From Gemmatimonadota bacterium (GTDB lineage: Bacteria > JAAXHH01), in NCBI GenBank assembly GCA_026706345.1, contig JAPOYX010000164.1:1-52066 (forward strand): a DNA stretch of 52,066 bases. Reading direction: 5' to 3'. The position numbers and the translations under genes were made by a program. The notes below the pieces were generated by a model. The model was not told the DNA's origin. It worked only from the letters and a program-made list of their open reading frames with translations, and searched no databases. Shown piece by piece: positions 16,312 through 24,581 of the stretch. How positions within the stretch are numbered: the first letter of the stretch is position 1; each line of letters opens with the position of its first letter.

Positions 16312-17298
16312 TCATGCCGGCGTCGGCGCCGCGTCGGGAATCAATCCTTCCTCGCGCAATTCGGTCCAGAAATCGGCGGGGATCTCGACCTCGAACATCT
16401 TCACGTTTTCGTCCACTTCCTCCGGCGACCGCGCGCCTGGAATGACGGCGGCCACCGCCGGATGCGCCAGGGGGAACTGTAGCGCGGCGGCCTTCAGGGG
16501 CGTGCCGTGGCGATTGCATACCGCTTCGACGCGGCGCACCTTCTCCATGATCCCGGGCGGCGCCTTCCGGTAGTCGAATTTCGCCCCTTCCACGGCGCCC
16601 TGGGCGAGGATCCCGCTGTTGTAGGGTCCGCCGATTATGAGACTGATGTTCCGTTCTTCGCACAGAGGCAGCAGCCGTTTGAGCGCCGTGTGATCCACCA
16701 GGGTGTACCTGCCCGCACAGAGGAAGCAGTCGAAGTCGCCTTCCCGGGCGAAACGGACCAGCATTTTCGCCTGGTTCATGCCGACGCCGACGGCCCGGAC
16801 AACGCCTTCATCGCGCATCCTGACGAGCGCCCGGTAGCTGCCCTTCATCGCTTCCTCGTAGTGGTTGTCCGGATCGTGGATATGCAGGATGTCCACGCGG
16901 TCCAGACCCAGGCGATCGAGGCTTTCCTCCAGGGAGCGCAGGGTTCCGTCGTAGCTGTAGTCGAAGACCGGGCCGACGGGCGGGAGGTCGTCGGACCACA
17001 CGTCCTGGTCGCGTGCCGGGTCGGGCACGAGGAGGCGGCCCACCTTGGTGGCGAGCACGAAGGCGTTGCGAACGCGATCCGACAGCACCGCACCCAGGCG
17101 GGTCTCGCTCACGCCGCTGCCGTACAGCGGGGCCGTGTCGAAGAATCCCAGGCCGTGGTCCAGGTAGGTATTTACGACCCGGCCGGCCTGCTCGTCGGTA
17201 ACACCCTGGTACAACCCGGCCAGAGGTGCGCCGCCGAGGCCCAGGCGGCTGATCATCAGGCCCGTGCGGCCGATCTCCGCCCGGTCATTCTTCGTCAT
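16312..17298 (-). CDS. aldo/keto reductase, L-fucose (D-threo-aldose) dehydrogenase-like
   Basis: The product is 328 residues. The AKR tetrad is visible: Asp in FFDTAPLYGSGVSE with Tyr in the same motif, Lys in LATKVGR, and His in ILHIHDPD. The N-terminal IGRTGLMISRLGLGGAPLAG and the short C-terminus match the D-threo-aldose 1-dehydrogenase branch, which oxidises L-fucose and similar sugars to lactones with NAD(P). The ATG overlaps the 3' end of the Gfo/Idh gene by 14 bases, so translation is probably coupled. rhaM follows downstream. Confidence 0.87.
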   Translation of the reverse strand: MTKNDRAEIGRTGLMISRLGLGGAPLAGLYQGVTDEQAGRVVNTYLDHGLGFFDTAPLYGSGVSETRLGAVLSDRVRNAFVLATKVGRLLVPDPARDQDVWSDDLPPVGPVFDYSYDGTLRSLEESLDRLGLDRVDILHIHDPDNHYEEAMKGSYRALVRMRDEGVVRAVGVGMNQAKMLVRFAREGDFDCFLCAGRYTLVDHTALKRLLPLCEERNISLIIGGPYNSGILAQGAVEGAKFDYRKAPPGIMEKVRRVEAVCNRHGTPLKAAALQFPLAHPAVAAVIPGARSPEEVDENVKMFEVEIPADFWTELREEGLIPDAAPTPA

Positions 17299-18373
17299 CT
17301 GGCTCGTCCGGCCTCTCGCCCTGCATGGACTCCCCGCGCAGCAGGAAGGCCCGGATATCGTAGCGGCCGGGGCGCTCCACGGGCAGGTCTCCCGCCTCGA
17401 TCATCTCCTCGATGGGCGAACTGTGGGTGCGTACGGGCATCTGGACGACCTCGTGGAGGCGGGCGGATTCGTAGATGCCCATGATGATCTCCACGGCGGC
17501 CCGGCCGTTGGACGCCTCGCCCCGGTGTTCGGATTTACCCTCGATCCAGTCCGCCAGCTCCACGGCCTGGCCCACGCTGGGGTCCTCGCCGGTCGACGGG
17601 CGCTCTTCCCAGCCGCCGGTTTTCGAATTGATGAGCAGCACGCGCTGTTCGTTCACGTCCATCATGCCGTCGGTGCCGTAGAGGTAGCCGCCCTGCCTCC
17701 GTTCCGGATGGAGCTCCTGCAGGAGCTGCCCCACGGCCCCGTTGTCGAAGCCCACGATGCCCGCGCTGCGGTCCTCGATCCGGATGTCGCGCTCGTACCG
17801 GTCGGTCTTTCGTTCGATGTTCCCGATCACCCATTCGGGCGCGGGATCGCTCATGACGTAGCGCATGAAGTCGAACATGTGGGAGCAGTCGTTGAGCAGG
17901 CCCTGGCTGCCGCTGCAGTGTACGTGCCGCACATCGCCGATCGCGCCTTCCGCCACCAGGTTCCGGGCGTCGGTCCAGACCGGGTTGAACCGGCGCTGGT
18001 GGGCGATGGCAAGCTTGACGTCGTTCCGGCGCGCCGCGATCATCATCTCATCGCATTCCCCCATGTTGACGGCCATGGGCTTCTCGCAGAGAATGGCGCT
18101 GGGCCGGCGCGCGCACGCGGCGATGGTCAGCGGCGCATGCAGCTTGTGCCAGGTGCAGATGCTGACGACGTCGAGACCTTCGGTGTCCATCATCTCGCGG
18201 GCGTCGGCATAGCGATTTTCGATTCCGTAGCGGTCGCCGAAATCCTGCCTGGCCTCGGCCACCGGGTCCGACAGCGCCACGACCTCGAACCGCGGCTCCC
18301 CCAGGTATCCTGTCATGTGGAGGTGCGAGATACTGCCGCACCCGATTATGCCGACGCGATAGACCGTGGACAT
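17285..18373 (-). CDS. Gfo/Idh/MocA family NAD(P)-dependent oxidoreductase
   Basis: The product is 362 residues. The N-terminal Rossmann fold starts YRVGIIGCGSISHLHMTGYL. The signature CEKPMAVNMGECDEM carries the conserved EKP, and HQRRFNPVW is the usual mid-domain motif. The family oxidises or reduces sugars and cyclitols. I start at ATG 18371-18373, preceded by GGGAGGAG; a TTG lies one codon upstream. It leads the operon with the aldo/keto reductase and rhaM. The divergent promoter region upstream holds repeat elements that may be operators. The substrate is probably a deoxy-hexose or its oxidation product. Confidence 0.88.
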   Translation of the reverse strand: MSTVYRVGIIGCGSISHLHMTGYLGEPRFEVVALSDPVAEARQDFGDRYGIENRYADAREMMDTEGLDVVSICTWHKLHAPLTIAACARRPSAILCEKPMAVNMGECDEMMIAARRNDVKLAIAHQRRFNPVWTDARNLVAEGAIGDVRHVHCSGSQGLLNDCSHMFDFMRYVMSDPAPEWVIGNIERKTDRYERDIRIEDRSAGIVGFDNGAVGQLLQELHPERRQGGYLYGTDGMMDVNEQRVLLINSKTGGWEERPSTGEDPSVGQAVELADWIEGKSEHRGEASNGRAAVEIIMGIYESARLHEVVQMPVRTHSSPIEEMIEAGDLPVERPGRYDIRAFLLRGESMQGERPDEPDDEE

Positions 18374-18423
18374 CAAACACTCCTCCCAAAGAAGGTTTAT
18401 AGTGTAAGGGCGTTTTATGCTAC

Positions 18424-18472
18424 ATGCGAAGACGCATTACTTGACACGAGCCTGCAAAAAACGCGAGCCTGC
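18424..18472. promoter_or_regulatory. inverted and direct repeats upstream of the Gfo/Idh operon
   Basis: ATGCG-AAGA-CGCAT (18424-18437) is a perfect inverted repeat. Two direct copies of CGAGCCTGC followed by A/G and an A-run start at 18447 and 18464, 17 bases apart. They lie 50-100 bases upstream of the minus-strand operon start, where an operator would sit. No matching regulator is in the window. Confidence 0.35.
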
Positions 18473-18573
18473 GAAAACCTCGGAAATCGAATAACGGAAT
18501 ATAGACGGCGCCATGGGACGTGTCAACGATCCCCAAGACGGCCCTGAGCGTCGTCTGAACCCGACAGACTGAC

Positions 18574-18603
18574 TTGACACGGCACCCCCGAATAGCGTAG
18601 AAT
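18574..18603 (+). promoter_or_regulatory. sigma-70-type promoter of the DUF2339 gene
   Basis: TTGACA (18574-18579) and TAGAAT (18598-18603) are separated by 18 bases. Transcription would start near 18610, only about 3 bases before the ATG at 18613, so the message would be leaderless. No Shine-Dalgarno is seen before this ATG, which agrees. Confidence 0.55.
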
Positions 18604-18612
18604 GCGATCCGT

Positions 18613-20556
18613 ATGGAACTATTGATTGTACTCAACGTAATCCTGCTCCTGTTTCTCATCGGGACCTACCTGTCCCTCTCGGGACGTGTAAAGCATCTCG
18701 AGGAGGCCATCAGGCGGCACTTCCGGGAAACCACAGACCCGTCGGCCGGGATATCGGGCCGTTCCGGCAGCGAAGGACCGATAGCGGAAGCCGTGGTCGG
18801 GGAAGATGCGGATAACGTGGCCGAGGAGCACGTCGGCACCGCGCCGCCGCACGCCGACGTTCCCCTCCAGGCGCAGCCCGTCTCCGCGGAACCCGTCGCC
18901 GGAACCGGCCGGACATCCAGCCTGCTCCGGCACCGCACCCGCGAAGAGTGGGAGACCCTGATCGGCGGCAAGCTGCTGAATCGCGTGGGCGCCCTCGCGC
19001 TCATTTTCGGCGTGGGCTTCTTCCTGAAATACGCCTTCGACAACGACTGGCTGAATGAGACGGCGCGCGTGCTCCTGGGCGGAACGGCCGGCCTGCTGCT
19101 GATCGGAGGCGGCCACAGGTTCCATCGGCGCCACATGCGCGTCTTCGCGCAGGGATTGACCGGGGCGGGCGCCGCGATCCTGTACCTGTCCATCTACGCC
19201 GCCTACGACTTCTACTATCTCATTCCACAACCCGTTGCCTTCTTGCTGATGGCCCTGGTGACGGCCACGAACCTGCTGCTTTCCCTGCGCTATGACGCGC
19301 GGGCCATTGCCCTGCTGGGATGGGCGGGTGGATTCCTGACGCCCTTCCTGCTCGTAACCACCGATCTGAACACCCTCGGTCTCTTCGTGTACGTCACCCT
19401 GCTCAACGCCGGACTGATCGCCGTCCTTTTAAAGCGGCGCCCCTGGAGACTGCCAGAGCCGCTGGGCATCGCGGCGACCTACGGGACGTTCCTGATCTGG
19501 TCGTTCCGGGCCGACCTGCCCGAAGGATTCGCGACGGCCCTGGTCTTCCTGGTCCTGTGGTGGGCGATGTTCGCGGCACTGGATCTTTGCCGCTCCTTCA
19601 CGGAGGAACCCGGAAACCGCCGGTGGCGGTGGACGGCCGGAGCAATCAATATCATCGGCCTGTTTTTGATGCTCGTCAGCCTGCTCCGCCACACGGAAGG
19701 CGTGTGGTCCTCTTTTGGCATTCAGTTCGTTAATCCGAACTACGCCTGGAACTACGCGATGGTCATTGCGACGGTGATCCTGTCCCTGGCCTATTTCGCC
19801 CTGGCTGGCGTGACAGCGCGGCGTACGGAGGACACCCCCGCAGTATCGTTCTATTCCGCGACGGCAGTGGTCCTGGCGGTCCTGGCGCCGTTCATGTATT
19901 TCGATAGCTACGCGGCCTTGGTCGCATGGGCCATAGAAGCCTTCGCACTGTTCTGGTACGGAGTACGATTCCAGCGACCTGTCGTCCGGCACGCGGGCAC
20001 GGCGCTCTTTGCTCTGACCGTGTTGGGACTATACCTGGTGGAAATTCCAGTGAAAGTGGAGATAGTCCACGGTCCACCGGAGGGTGATGTTCGGACCGCC
20101 GCGTACTGGGTCCTGGCGGGCGCGTTGCTCGCCTGTACCGGCATGATGCGGGACCGGCTCGATTCACGGGGAGGCCGCTGGCTGTGGAACGCTTTTCACG
20201 TCGCGTGGACCGCGCTTCTCCTGGTCTGGGGCACGCTGGAGACCCTGGATTACTTCGGGCGCCTGATCTCCACCCTCGCGGACGGTTCCCCGGAGCAACT
20301 GCAAAACCTGCGTCAACTGGCCGTTTCGGGGGTATGGGTATTTGGCGCGGCGATGGTCATGATCCTGGGAAGGTGGATGGACATCCGCGCGCTTCGTGCC
20401 GCCGCCATCGTTTACTTCGGCATCACCGTGGTGAAAGTCTTCGTCTTCGACCTCATGTTCCTGGACACCCTTTACCGTATCGCCGCCTTCCTCGGCCTGA
20501 GCGCCATACTCATCGCCGTGTCCTACCTCTACTACCGGAACCGGCCGGCTTCCTGA
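18613..20556 (+). CDS. DUF2339 multi-pass membrane protein
   Basis: The product is 647 residues: one N-terminal helix (LLIVLNVILLLFLIGTYLSL), a charged and disordered stretch to about residue 110, then the DUF2339 signature (WETLIGGKLLNRVGALALIF, GVGFFLKYAFDNDWL) and more than a dozen membrane helices. It ends YLYYRNRPAS. The family is widespread in Gram-negative bacteria; its biochemical role is not established. The gene stands alone, divergent from the Gfo/Idh operon, and appears to be translated from a leaderless message. Confidence 0.88.
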   Translation: MELLIVLNVILLLFLIGTYLSLSGRVKHLEEAIRRHFRETTDPSAGISGRSGSEGPIAEAVVGEDADNVAEEHVGTAPPHADVPLQAQPVSAEPVAGTGRTSSLLRHRTREEWETLIGGKLLNRVGALALIFGVGFFLKYAFDNDWLNETARVLLGGTAGLLLIGGGHRFHRRHMRVFAQGLTGAGAAILYLSIYAAYDFYYLIPQPVAFLLMALVTATNLLLSLRYDARAIALLGWAGGFLTPFLLVTTDLNTLGLFVYVTLLNAGLIAVLLKRRPWRLPEPLGIAATYGTFLIWSFRADLPEGFATALVFLVLWWAMFAALDLCRSFTEEPGNRRWRWTAGAINIIGLFLMLVSLLRHTEGVWSSFGIQFVNPNYAWNYAMVIATVILSLAYFALAGVTARRTEDTPAVSFYSATAVVLAVLAPFMYFDSYAALVAWAIEAFALFWYGVRFQRPVVRHAGTALFALTVLGLYLVEIPVKVEIVHGPPEGDVRTAAYWVLAGALLACTGMMRDRLDSRGGRWLWNAFHVAWTALLLVWGTLETLDYFGRLISTLADGSPEQLQNLRQLAVSGVWVFGAAMVMILGRWMDIRALRAAAIVYFGITVVKVFVFDLMFLDTLYRIAAFLGLSAILIAVSYLYYRNRPAS

Positions 20557-20587
20557 TCCGGTCCGCGTTCCGGGATCGAGCGACATC

Positions 20588-20635
20588 CTGATTCAATCGC
20601 CGCCTGATTCAATCGCCGCCTGAGTCGATTGCCAT
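20588..20635. repeat. 16-bp tandem repeats after the DUF2339 gene
   Basis: CTGATTCAATCGCCGC occurs perfectly at 20588-20603 and 20604-20619, with a degenerate third copy at 20620-20635. It starts about 30 bases after the DUF2339 stop. The rest of the gap to 20790 shows no gene. Confidence 0.6.
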
Positions 20636-20790
20636 CCCGATTCGATCAACTTCTCGATCAGATTGCATTCCCGGCTCCAGCCTTTCGGGCCCGATCACTA
20701 CAATTCAACTTTTTTCTCGAGAAACTCAAGGCACCCTCCGACTGATGAGGTAGAATCATAACTCATCCGCTCATCCTCAAGGAGGGTATC

Positions 20791-21492
20791 ATGGGAGACA
20801 ACAAGGTAAAGGAACCGCAAGCCGAGGCTTTCGCGACAGTGGAGGAAGGGAACTCCGCTTTTCAATCACTGGTAGATATGCTGGGAACTCGATTCCAGAC
20901 CCTCGATGAGAAGGTAACCGCGTCGGACGCCAGAAACGAAAGCCGGTTCCAGGCCCTCAATGAGAAGGTAACCGCGTCGGATGCCAGAAACGAAAGCCGG
21001 TTCACGGCTATCGATGAGAAGTTGGCGGCGATGGACGAGAAACTGGCGGCGATGGACAAAAGAAACGAAAGCCGATTCACGGCTATCGATGAGAAGTTGG
21101 CGGCGATGGACGAGAAACTGGCGGCGATGGACAAAAGAAACGAAAGCCGATTCACGGCTATCGATGAGAAGTTGGCGGCGATGGACGAGAAACTGGCGGC
21201 GATGGACAAAAGAAACGAAAGCCGATTCACGGCTATCGATGAGAAGTTGGCGGCGATGGACGAGAAACTGGCGGCGATGGACAAAAGAAACGAAAGCCGA
21301 TTCGGGAGCTTAGAGAAGGAGATAGCGGCGTTGGACGCAAAGACCGAAGGTAAATTCGATCTAGTGGAGCAAAAATTCAAATCACAGGACTTCAAGATCG
21401 AGCAATGCGTGACATCGGCGGCCAACAAGTTGATGATCATGATGCTCGTGATTGCCGGGTCGATCATCGCCAGCCTGCTTTATGGCGGCTAG
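20791..21492 (+). CDS. tail-anchored coiled-coil protein with perfect internal repeats
   Basis: The product is 233 residues: a short head, two 18-residue repeats (FQ-T/A-L-D/N-EKVTASDARNESR), four identical 25-residue repeats (FTAIDEKLAAMDEKLAAMDK + RNESR), a variant segment with LEKEIAALDAKTEGKFDLVE, and a C-terminal membrane helix (LMIMMLVIAGSIIASLLYGG). AAGGAGGG lies 6 bases before the ATG. The heptad-like pattern predicts a long rod anchored in the membrane at its C-terminus. It shares its overall plan, not its sequence, with the small membrane proteins at 4173, 4389 and 9921. Function unknown. Confidence 0.7.
   Translation: MGDNKVKEPQAEAFATVEEGNSAFQSLVDMLGTRFQTLDEKVTASDARNESRFQALNEKVTASDARNESRFTAIDEKLAAMDEKLAAMDKRNESRFTAIDEKLAAMDEKLAAMDKRNESRFTAIDEKLAAMDEKLAAMDKRNESRFTAIDEKLAAMDEKLAAMDKRNESRFGSLEKEIAALDAKTEGKFDLVEQKFKSQDFKIEQCVTSAANKLMIMMLVIAGSIIASLLYGG
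20893..21300 (+). repeat. tandem repeat array: 2 x 54 bp then 4 x 75 bp, in-frame
   Basis: Near-identical 54-bp units lie at 20893-20946 and 20947-21000. Four 75-bp units follow at 21001, 21076, 21151 and 21226, identical base for base as read. All lengths are multiples of 3, so gain or loss of units keeps the reading frame. Confidence 0.92.
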
Positions 21493-21606
21493 TGCTGGTC
21501 CGAGCGATCTACGCGCCGAGCGATCTACGGCCCTGACGATGCGCACGCAGGACGATCCGCGGACCCAGTAATCCTCAATTCGAGCGATCCGAGGACCGGG
21601 TGATTT

Positions 21607-23475
21607 CTATCCGATCTCCTTGCGCGGCGACGCCTGCAGGGCAAACTCCGTAAGTTCCACCGTCATGGGATAACGGTTGAACGGCGTGATCAGGTAGAGG
21701 CCGTTGAAGTACGACAGGACGGACTCGATGAGTTCCCGTGCGATCGCGATGCCCTCCCGCCGGGCTTTTCTCCCCCGGTCCAATCGGGCCATGCGCGCGC
21801 GCACGTCGTCGGGCACGACAAATCCCGGCACCTCGTTGTGGAGGAACTCTGTGTTGCCACCGCTGACCAGCGGCATGACGCCCGGCAGAATGGGTACGCC
21901 GGTATCCCGGGTCGCCTGGTATAACTGCCTTGCCTGGCGGCGGTCGAAGAGGGGCTGCGTCATGATCATGTCGGCGCCGGCTTCGACCTTCCTTTCCAGC
22001 CTCCTGATCCTTCTTTCCAGGTTGGGTCCGTTGGGGTCGAAAGCCGCCGCCACGGTAAACGCGGTCCTCCCGTTCAGGACGCGCCCCGAGAATCCCACCC
22101 CCTCGTTCATTCGCTTGATCAACCGGATGAGTTCGACGGATGAGACGTCGTACACGTTGCTCGCTCCCGGCTGATCGCCGAATTTCACGGGATCGCCCGT
22201 GACGGCGAGGACGTGGTCGATGCCCAGGGCGTGCAGGCCCAGCACCTGGGACTGCAGGCTGGCCAGGTTCCGGTCGCGGCAGGTGATGTGCAACAGCGGC
22301 CGAATACCGGCTTCCTCCTTGACGATCTGCCCCACGGCCATGTTGCTGATCCGCGTGACGGCCAGGGAATTGTCGGCCATGGTAAGGGCGTCGGCGCCGG
22401 CCGCTTTCAGTGCCCTGGCGCCCCGCACGATAGGTTCGTGATCCAGGTCCCGGGGCGGGTCGAGCTCGACGATGACGGTCACCCGCTTGTGGACCAGGTC
22501 CACGATCGTCGGCTCGGCCGCCGGGGGCTTGCGGGGCGGGCGTGCCGGACGGGCCGGTCGGGCCGGAGCATGGACTTCCACGGGGACGACCTTCTTGCGC
22601 GTGACGATCTCCCGGCCTTCCAGCGCCTGGGCCATGGCTCGCACGTGCTCGGGCATCGTGCCGCAGCACCCGCCGATCAGTCGCACGCCCTGGTCGCGCA
22701 ATCGGAGCGCGCTGGTCGCGAAGTACTCCGGAGTCGCCTCGTAGATGAACCGTCCATCCACGTAGACGGGGGAACCGGCGTTCGGAAAGGCGGAAAGCAC
22801 CAGCCCCTCCGACAGGGGAACCGGCGCCAGGGCGTCCAACAGGCCCTTGGGGCCGCTGCGGCAATTGACCCCCACCACGTCGGCGCCGGCGGCCCGCAGC
22901 TGATCGAAAGCCTCCACTACGCCGAACCCGTCGTCCGTCTGCCCATACTGGTCCACGGCGAGCTGGCAGACCGCCGGGAGGCCGCATACCTCCTTGCAGA
23001 CCGCCAGCGCCCTTTTGAGTTCATCGAGCCGGAGAAAGGTCTCCAGAATGATCGCGTCCGCGCCGCCCATCGCCAAGGCGGAGACCTGCTCCCGGTATAC
23101 CTGTGTGTAGTCCGATTCGGTGTATTCCTGGTGGGGCAGTCCGCGCGCGGGTCCGACGGCGCCGGCCACGTAGGCGCGGGACCCCGCCGCCTCCCGGGCG
23201 ATTTCGACGCCCCGGGCGTTCAGAGTTTCCGCCTCGCCTTCCAGGTTGTACTTCGACAGGGACAGGGCATTGGCCCCGAAGGTATTGGTTTCGATCAGGC
23301 CGGCGCCTGCGTCCACGTATTCTTCGTGGATCTTCCGGATCAGATCGGGCCGGCTCAGGTTGATCTCGTCGAAGCAGACCTCCATGGGCACGCCTCGGGC
23401 GTACAGCATGGTACCACTGGCGCCGTCCGCCACCAGCATGGAAGACCGGAGATGGCCGAGGAGGGATGTGTTCAT
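21607..23475 (-). CDS. bifunctional homocysteine S-methyltransferase / methylenetetrahydrofolate reductase
   Basis: The product is 622 residues. Residues 1-300 form a betaine/S-methylmethionine-type homocysteine methyltransferase (VADGASGTMLYARG, NTFGANALSLSKY). Its zinc ligands are visible in GVNCRSG and IGGCCGTMPE. Residues 325-622 form a MetF-like domain (VIVELDPPRDLDHEPIVRGA, LLHITCRDRN, VLAVTGDPVKFG, ADMIMTQPLFD). The same fusion is known from B. subtilis YitJ. It makes 5-methyl-THF and remethylates homocysteine to methionine. I start at MNTSLLGHL by analogy with homologues, but no clear RBS supports it; the frame stays open to 23538. Confidence 0.9.
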   Translation of the reverse strand: MNTSLLGHLRSSMLVADGASGTMLYARGVPMEVCFDEINLSRPDLIRKIHEEYVDAGAGLIETNTFGANALSLSKYNLEGEAETLNARGVEIAREAAGSRAYVAGAVGPARGLPHQEYTESDYTQVYREQVSALAMGGADAIILETFLRLDELKRALAVCKEVCGLPAVCQLAVDQYGQTDDGFGVVEAFDQLRAAGADVVGVNCRSGPKGLLDALAPVPLSEGLVLSAFPNAGSPVYVDGRFIYEATPEYFATSALRLRDQGVRLIGGCCGTMPEHVRAMAQALEGREIVTRKKVVPVEVHAPARPARPARPPRKPPAAEPTIVDLVHKRVTVIVELDPPRDLDHEPIVRGARALKAAGADALTMADNSLAVTRISNMAVGQIVKEEAGIRPLLHITCRDRNLASLQSQVLGLHALGIDHVLAVTGDPVKFGDQPGASNVYDVSSVELIRLIKRMNEGVGFSGRVLNGRTAFTVAAAFDPNGPNLERRIRRLERKVEAGADMIMTQPLFDRRQARQLYQATRDTGVPILPGVMPLVSGGNTEFLHNEVPGFVVPDDVRARMARLDRGRKARREGIAIARELIESVLSYFNGLYLITPFNRYPMTVELTEFALQASPRKEIG

Positions 23476-23610
23476 GGGAGGGGATCCGTTAGCGCCGTGG
23501 GCGGGACCCGGAATGCCAGGCTCCGTCCGCCGTTCCATGGTGCTGCACAGGGCCGCCGCTCAGTGGCGTTGCACAGGGGCCGCCGTTCTGCACGTATCCA
23601 TGCGCCCGGT

Positions 23611-24519
23611 TCAACGGCCGTTGTTCAACGCGTACCGCCGTATCGCCCAGGCAAAGCCGTTCTCGTGATTCGGCGGGGCGATGACCAGGCCCTGCGCCCG
23701 GCCCGCATCCTTGACCGCGTCGTGAGCATTGTCCATGATCACGCCCAGGCCCGCGTTGAACAGCATGGGCAGGTCGTTGTCGCCGTCTCCGACGGCCATC
23801 ACGTGATCCATGGATATCCCATGCTCGCGCGCAACGAACTCGACGGCGACCTTCTTGTTGACGTCGGCGTGCATGGCTTCGATCCGGTCCGGGTTCGTCT
23901 TGACGAGATAGAGGCGGGATGCGAAACGGGCCTTCAGTTCCGCCAGGACCGCCTCGCGCCGGTCCAGGCCCGGCAGGATCAGCATCTTGGGCGGCGGCGG
24001 ATAATCGCCCTGTCTCAGTCTCGTCATAAGGTCGTCGTCCAGGTCGACGGCGGCGCGGCTTTGCTCCTCTATCGATGCGATGGAAGGGGTGTATTCGTTG
24101 GCGATCACACTGTCCAGGGGACCGGTCTCCGTCACGCGCAGCCAGCTGTACACGAAGTTGAAGCCGTTTACTTCGATGAAGTCGAGCAGGTCCAGGAAGG
24201 TATCCCGCTGTATCCGCTTTTCGAAGAGCAAGGGCCTTCGCCCCTGGCGGACCGGCCCGAGTATGATCCCGCCGTTGTTGGCGATGACGTAGAGCCGGTC
24301 GAACACTGGCCGCGCGCCGCTGAAGGGCTCGCTGCTGCGGTCGATGTTGCGGCCACTCACGGAGCTCACGACCAGGCCTTGGGCGAGGGCGGCTTCGATG
24401 GCGCGCAGCCCCTCGGGGGAGGGTTTCCCGTCGGGCAACAGCGCCGTGTCGTCCTGGTCGAAGGCGATCAGCTTGATTTCAGGAGTTTCGTCGTTGGCTT
24501 TCGGTACTCTGGCGGCCAT
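23611..24519 (-). CDS. Cof-type HAD-IIB phosphatase
   Basis: The product is 302 residues. HAD motif I is IKLIAFDQDDTALL (nucleophile Asp, then DDT in place of the usual DGT), motif II SSVSGRNID, and motif IV VMAVGDGDNDLPML, with a Cof-type cap between them. AAAGGAA lies 6 bases before the ATG at 24517-24519. The family dephosphorylates sugar phosphates and similar small molecules. It follows the kinase-isomerase fusion gene by about 60 bases on the same strand, so it may process that pathway's phosphosugar. Confidence 0.85.
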   Translation of the reverse strand: MAARVPKANDETPEIKLIAFDQDDTALLPDGKPSPEGLRAIEAALAQGLVVSSVSGRNIDRSSEPFSGARPVFDRLYVIANNGGIILGPVRQGRRPLLFEKRIQRDTFLDLLDFIEVNGFNFVYSWLRVTETGPLDSVIANEYTPSIASIEEQSRAAVDLDDDLMTRLRQGDYPPPPKMLILPGLDRREAVLAELKARFASRLYLVKTNPDRIEAMHADVNKKVAVEFVAREHGISMDHVMAVGDGDNDLPMLFNAGLGVIMDNAHDAVKDAGRAQGLVIAPPNHENGFAWAIRRYALNNGR

Positions 24520-24581
24520 GGCGTTCCTTTCCAAACCTTCAGTTTTCTGATTCCCCTATCCTTTTTCTGCTTCACTATCCT

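Noticed and set aside
20893-21300. Possible CRISPR array
   Set aside because: The repeats are adjacent, 54 or 75 bp, in-frame within a coding sequence and have no spacers.
20862-21467. 201-codon minus-strand frame through the repeats
   Set aside because: It is the antisense of a repeat array that has a strong RBS and a membrane anchor on the plus strand.
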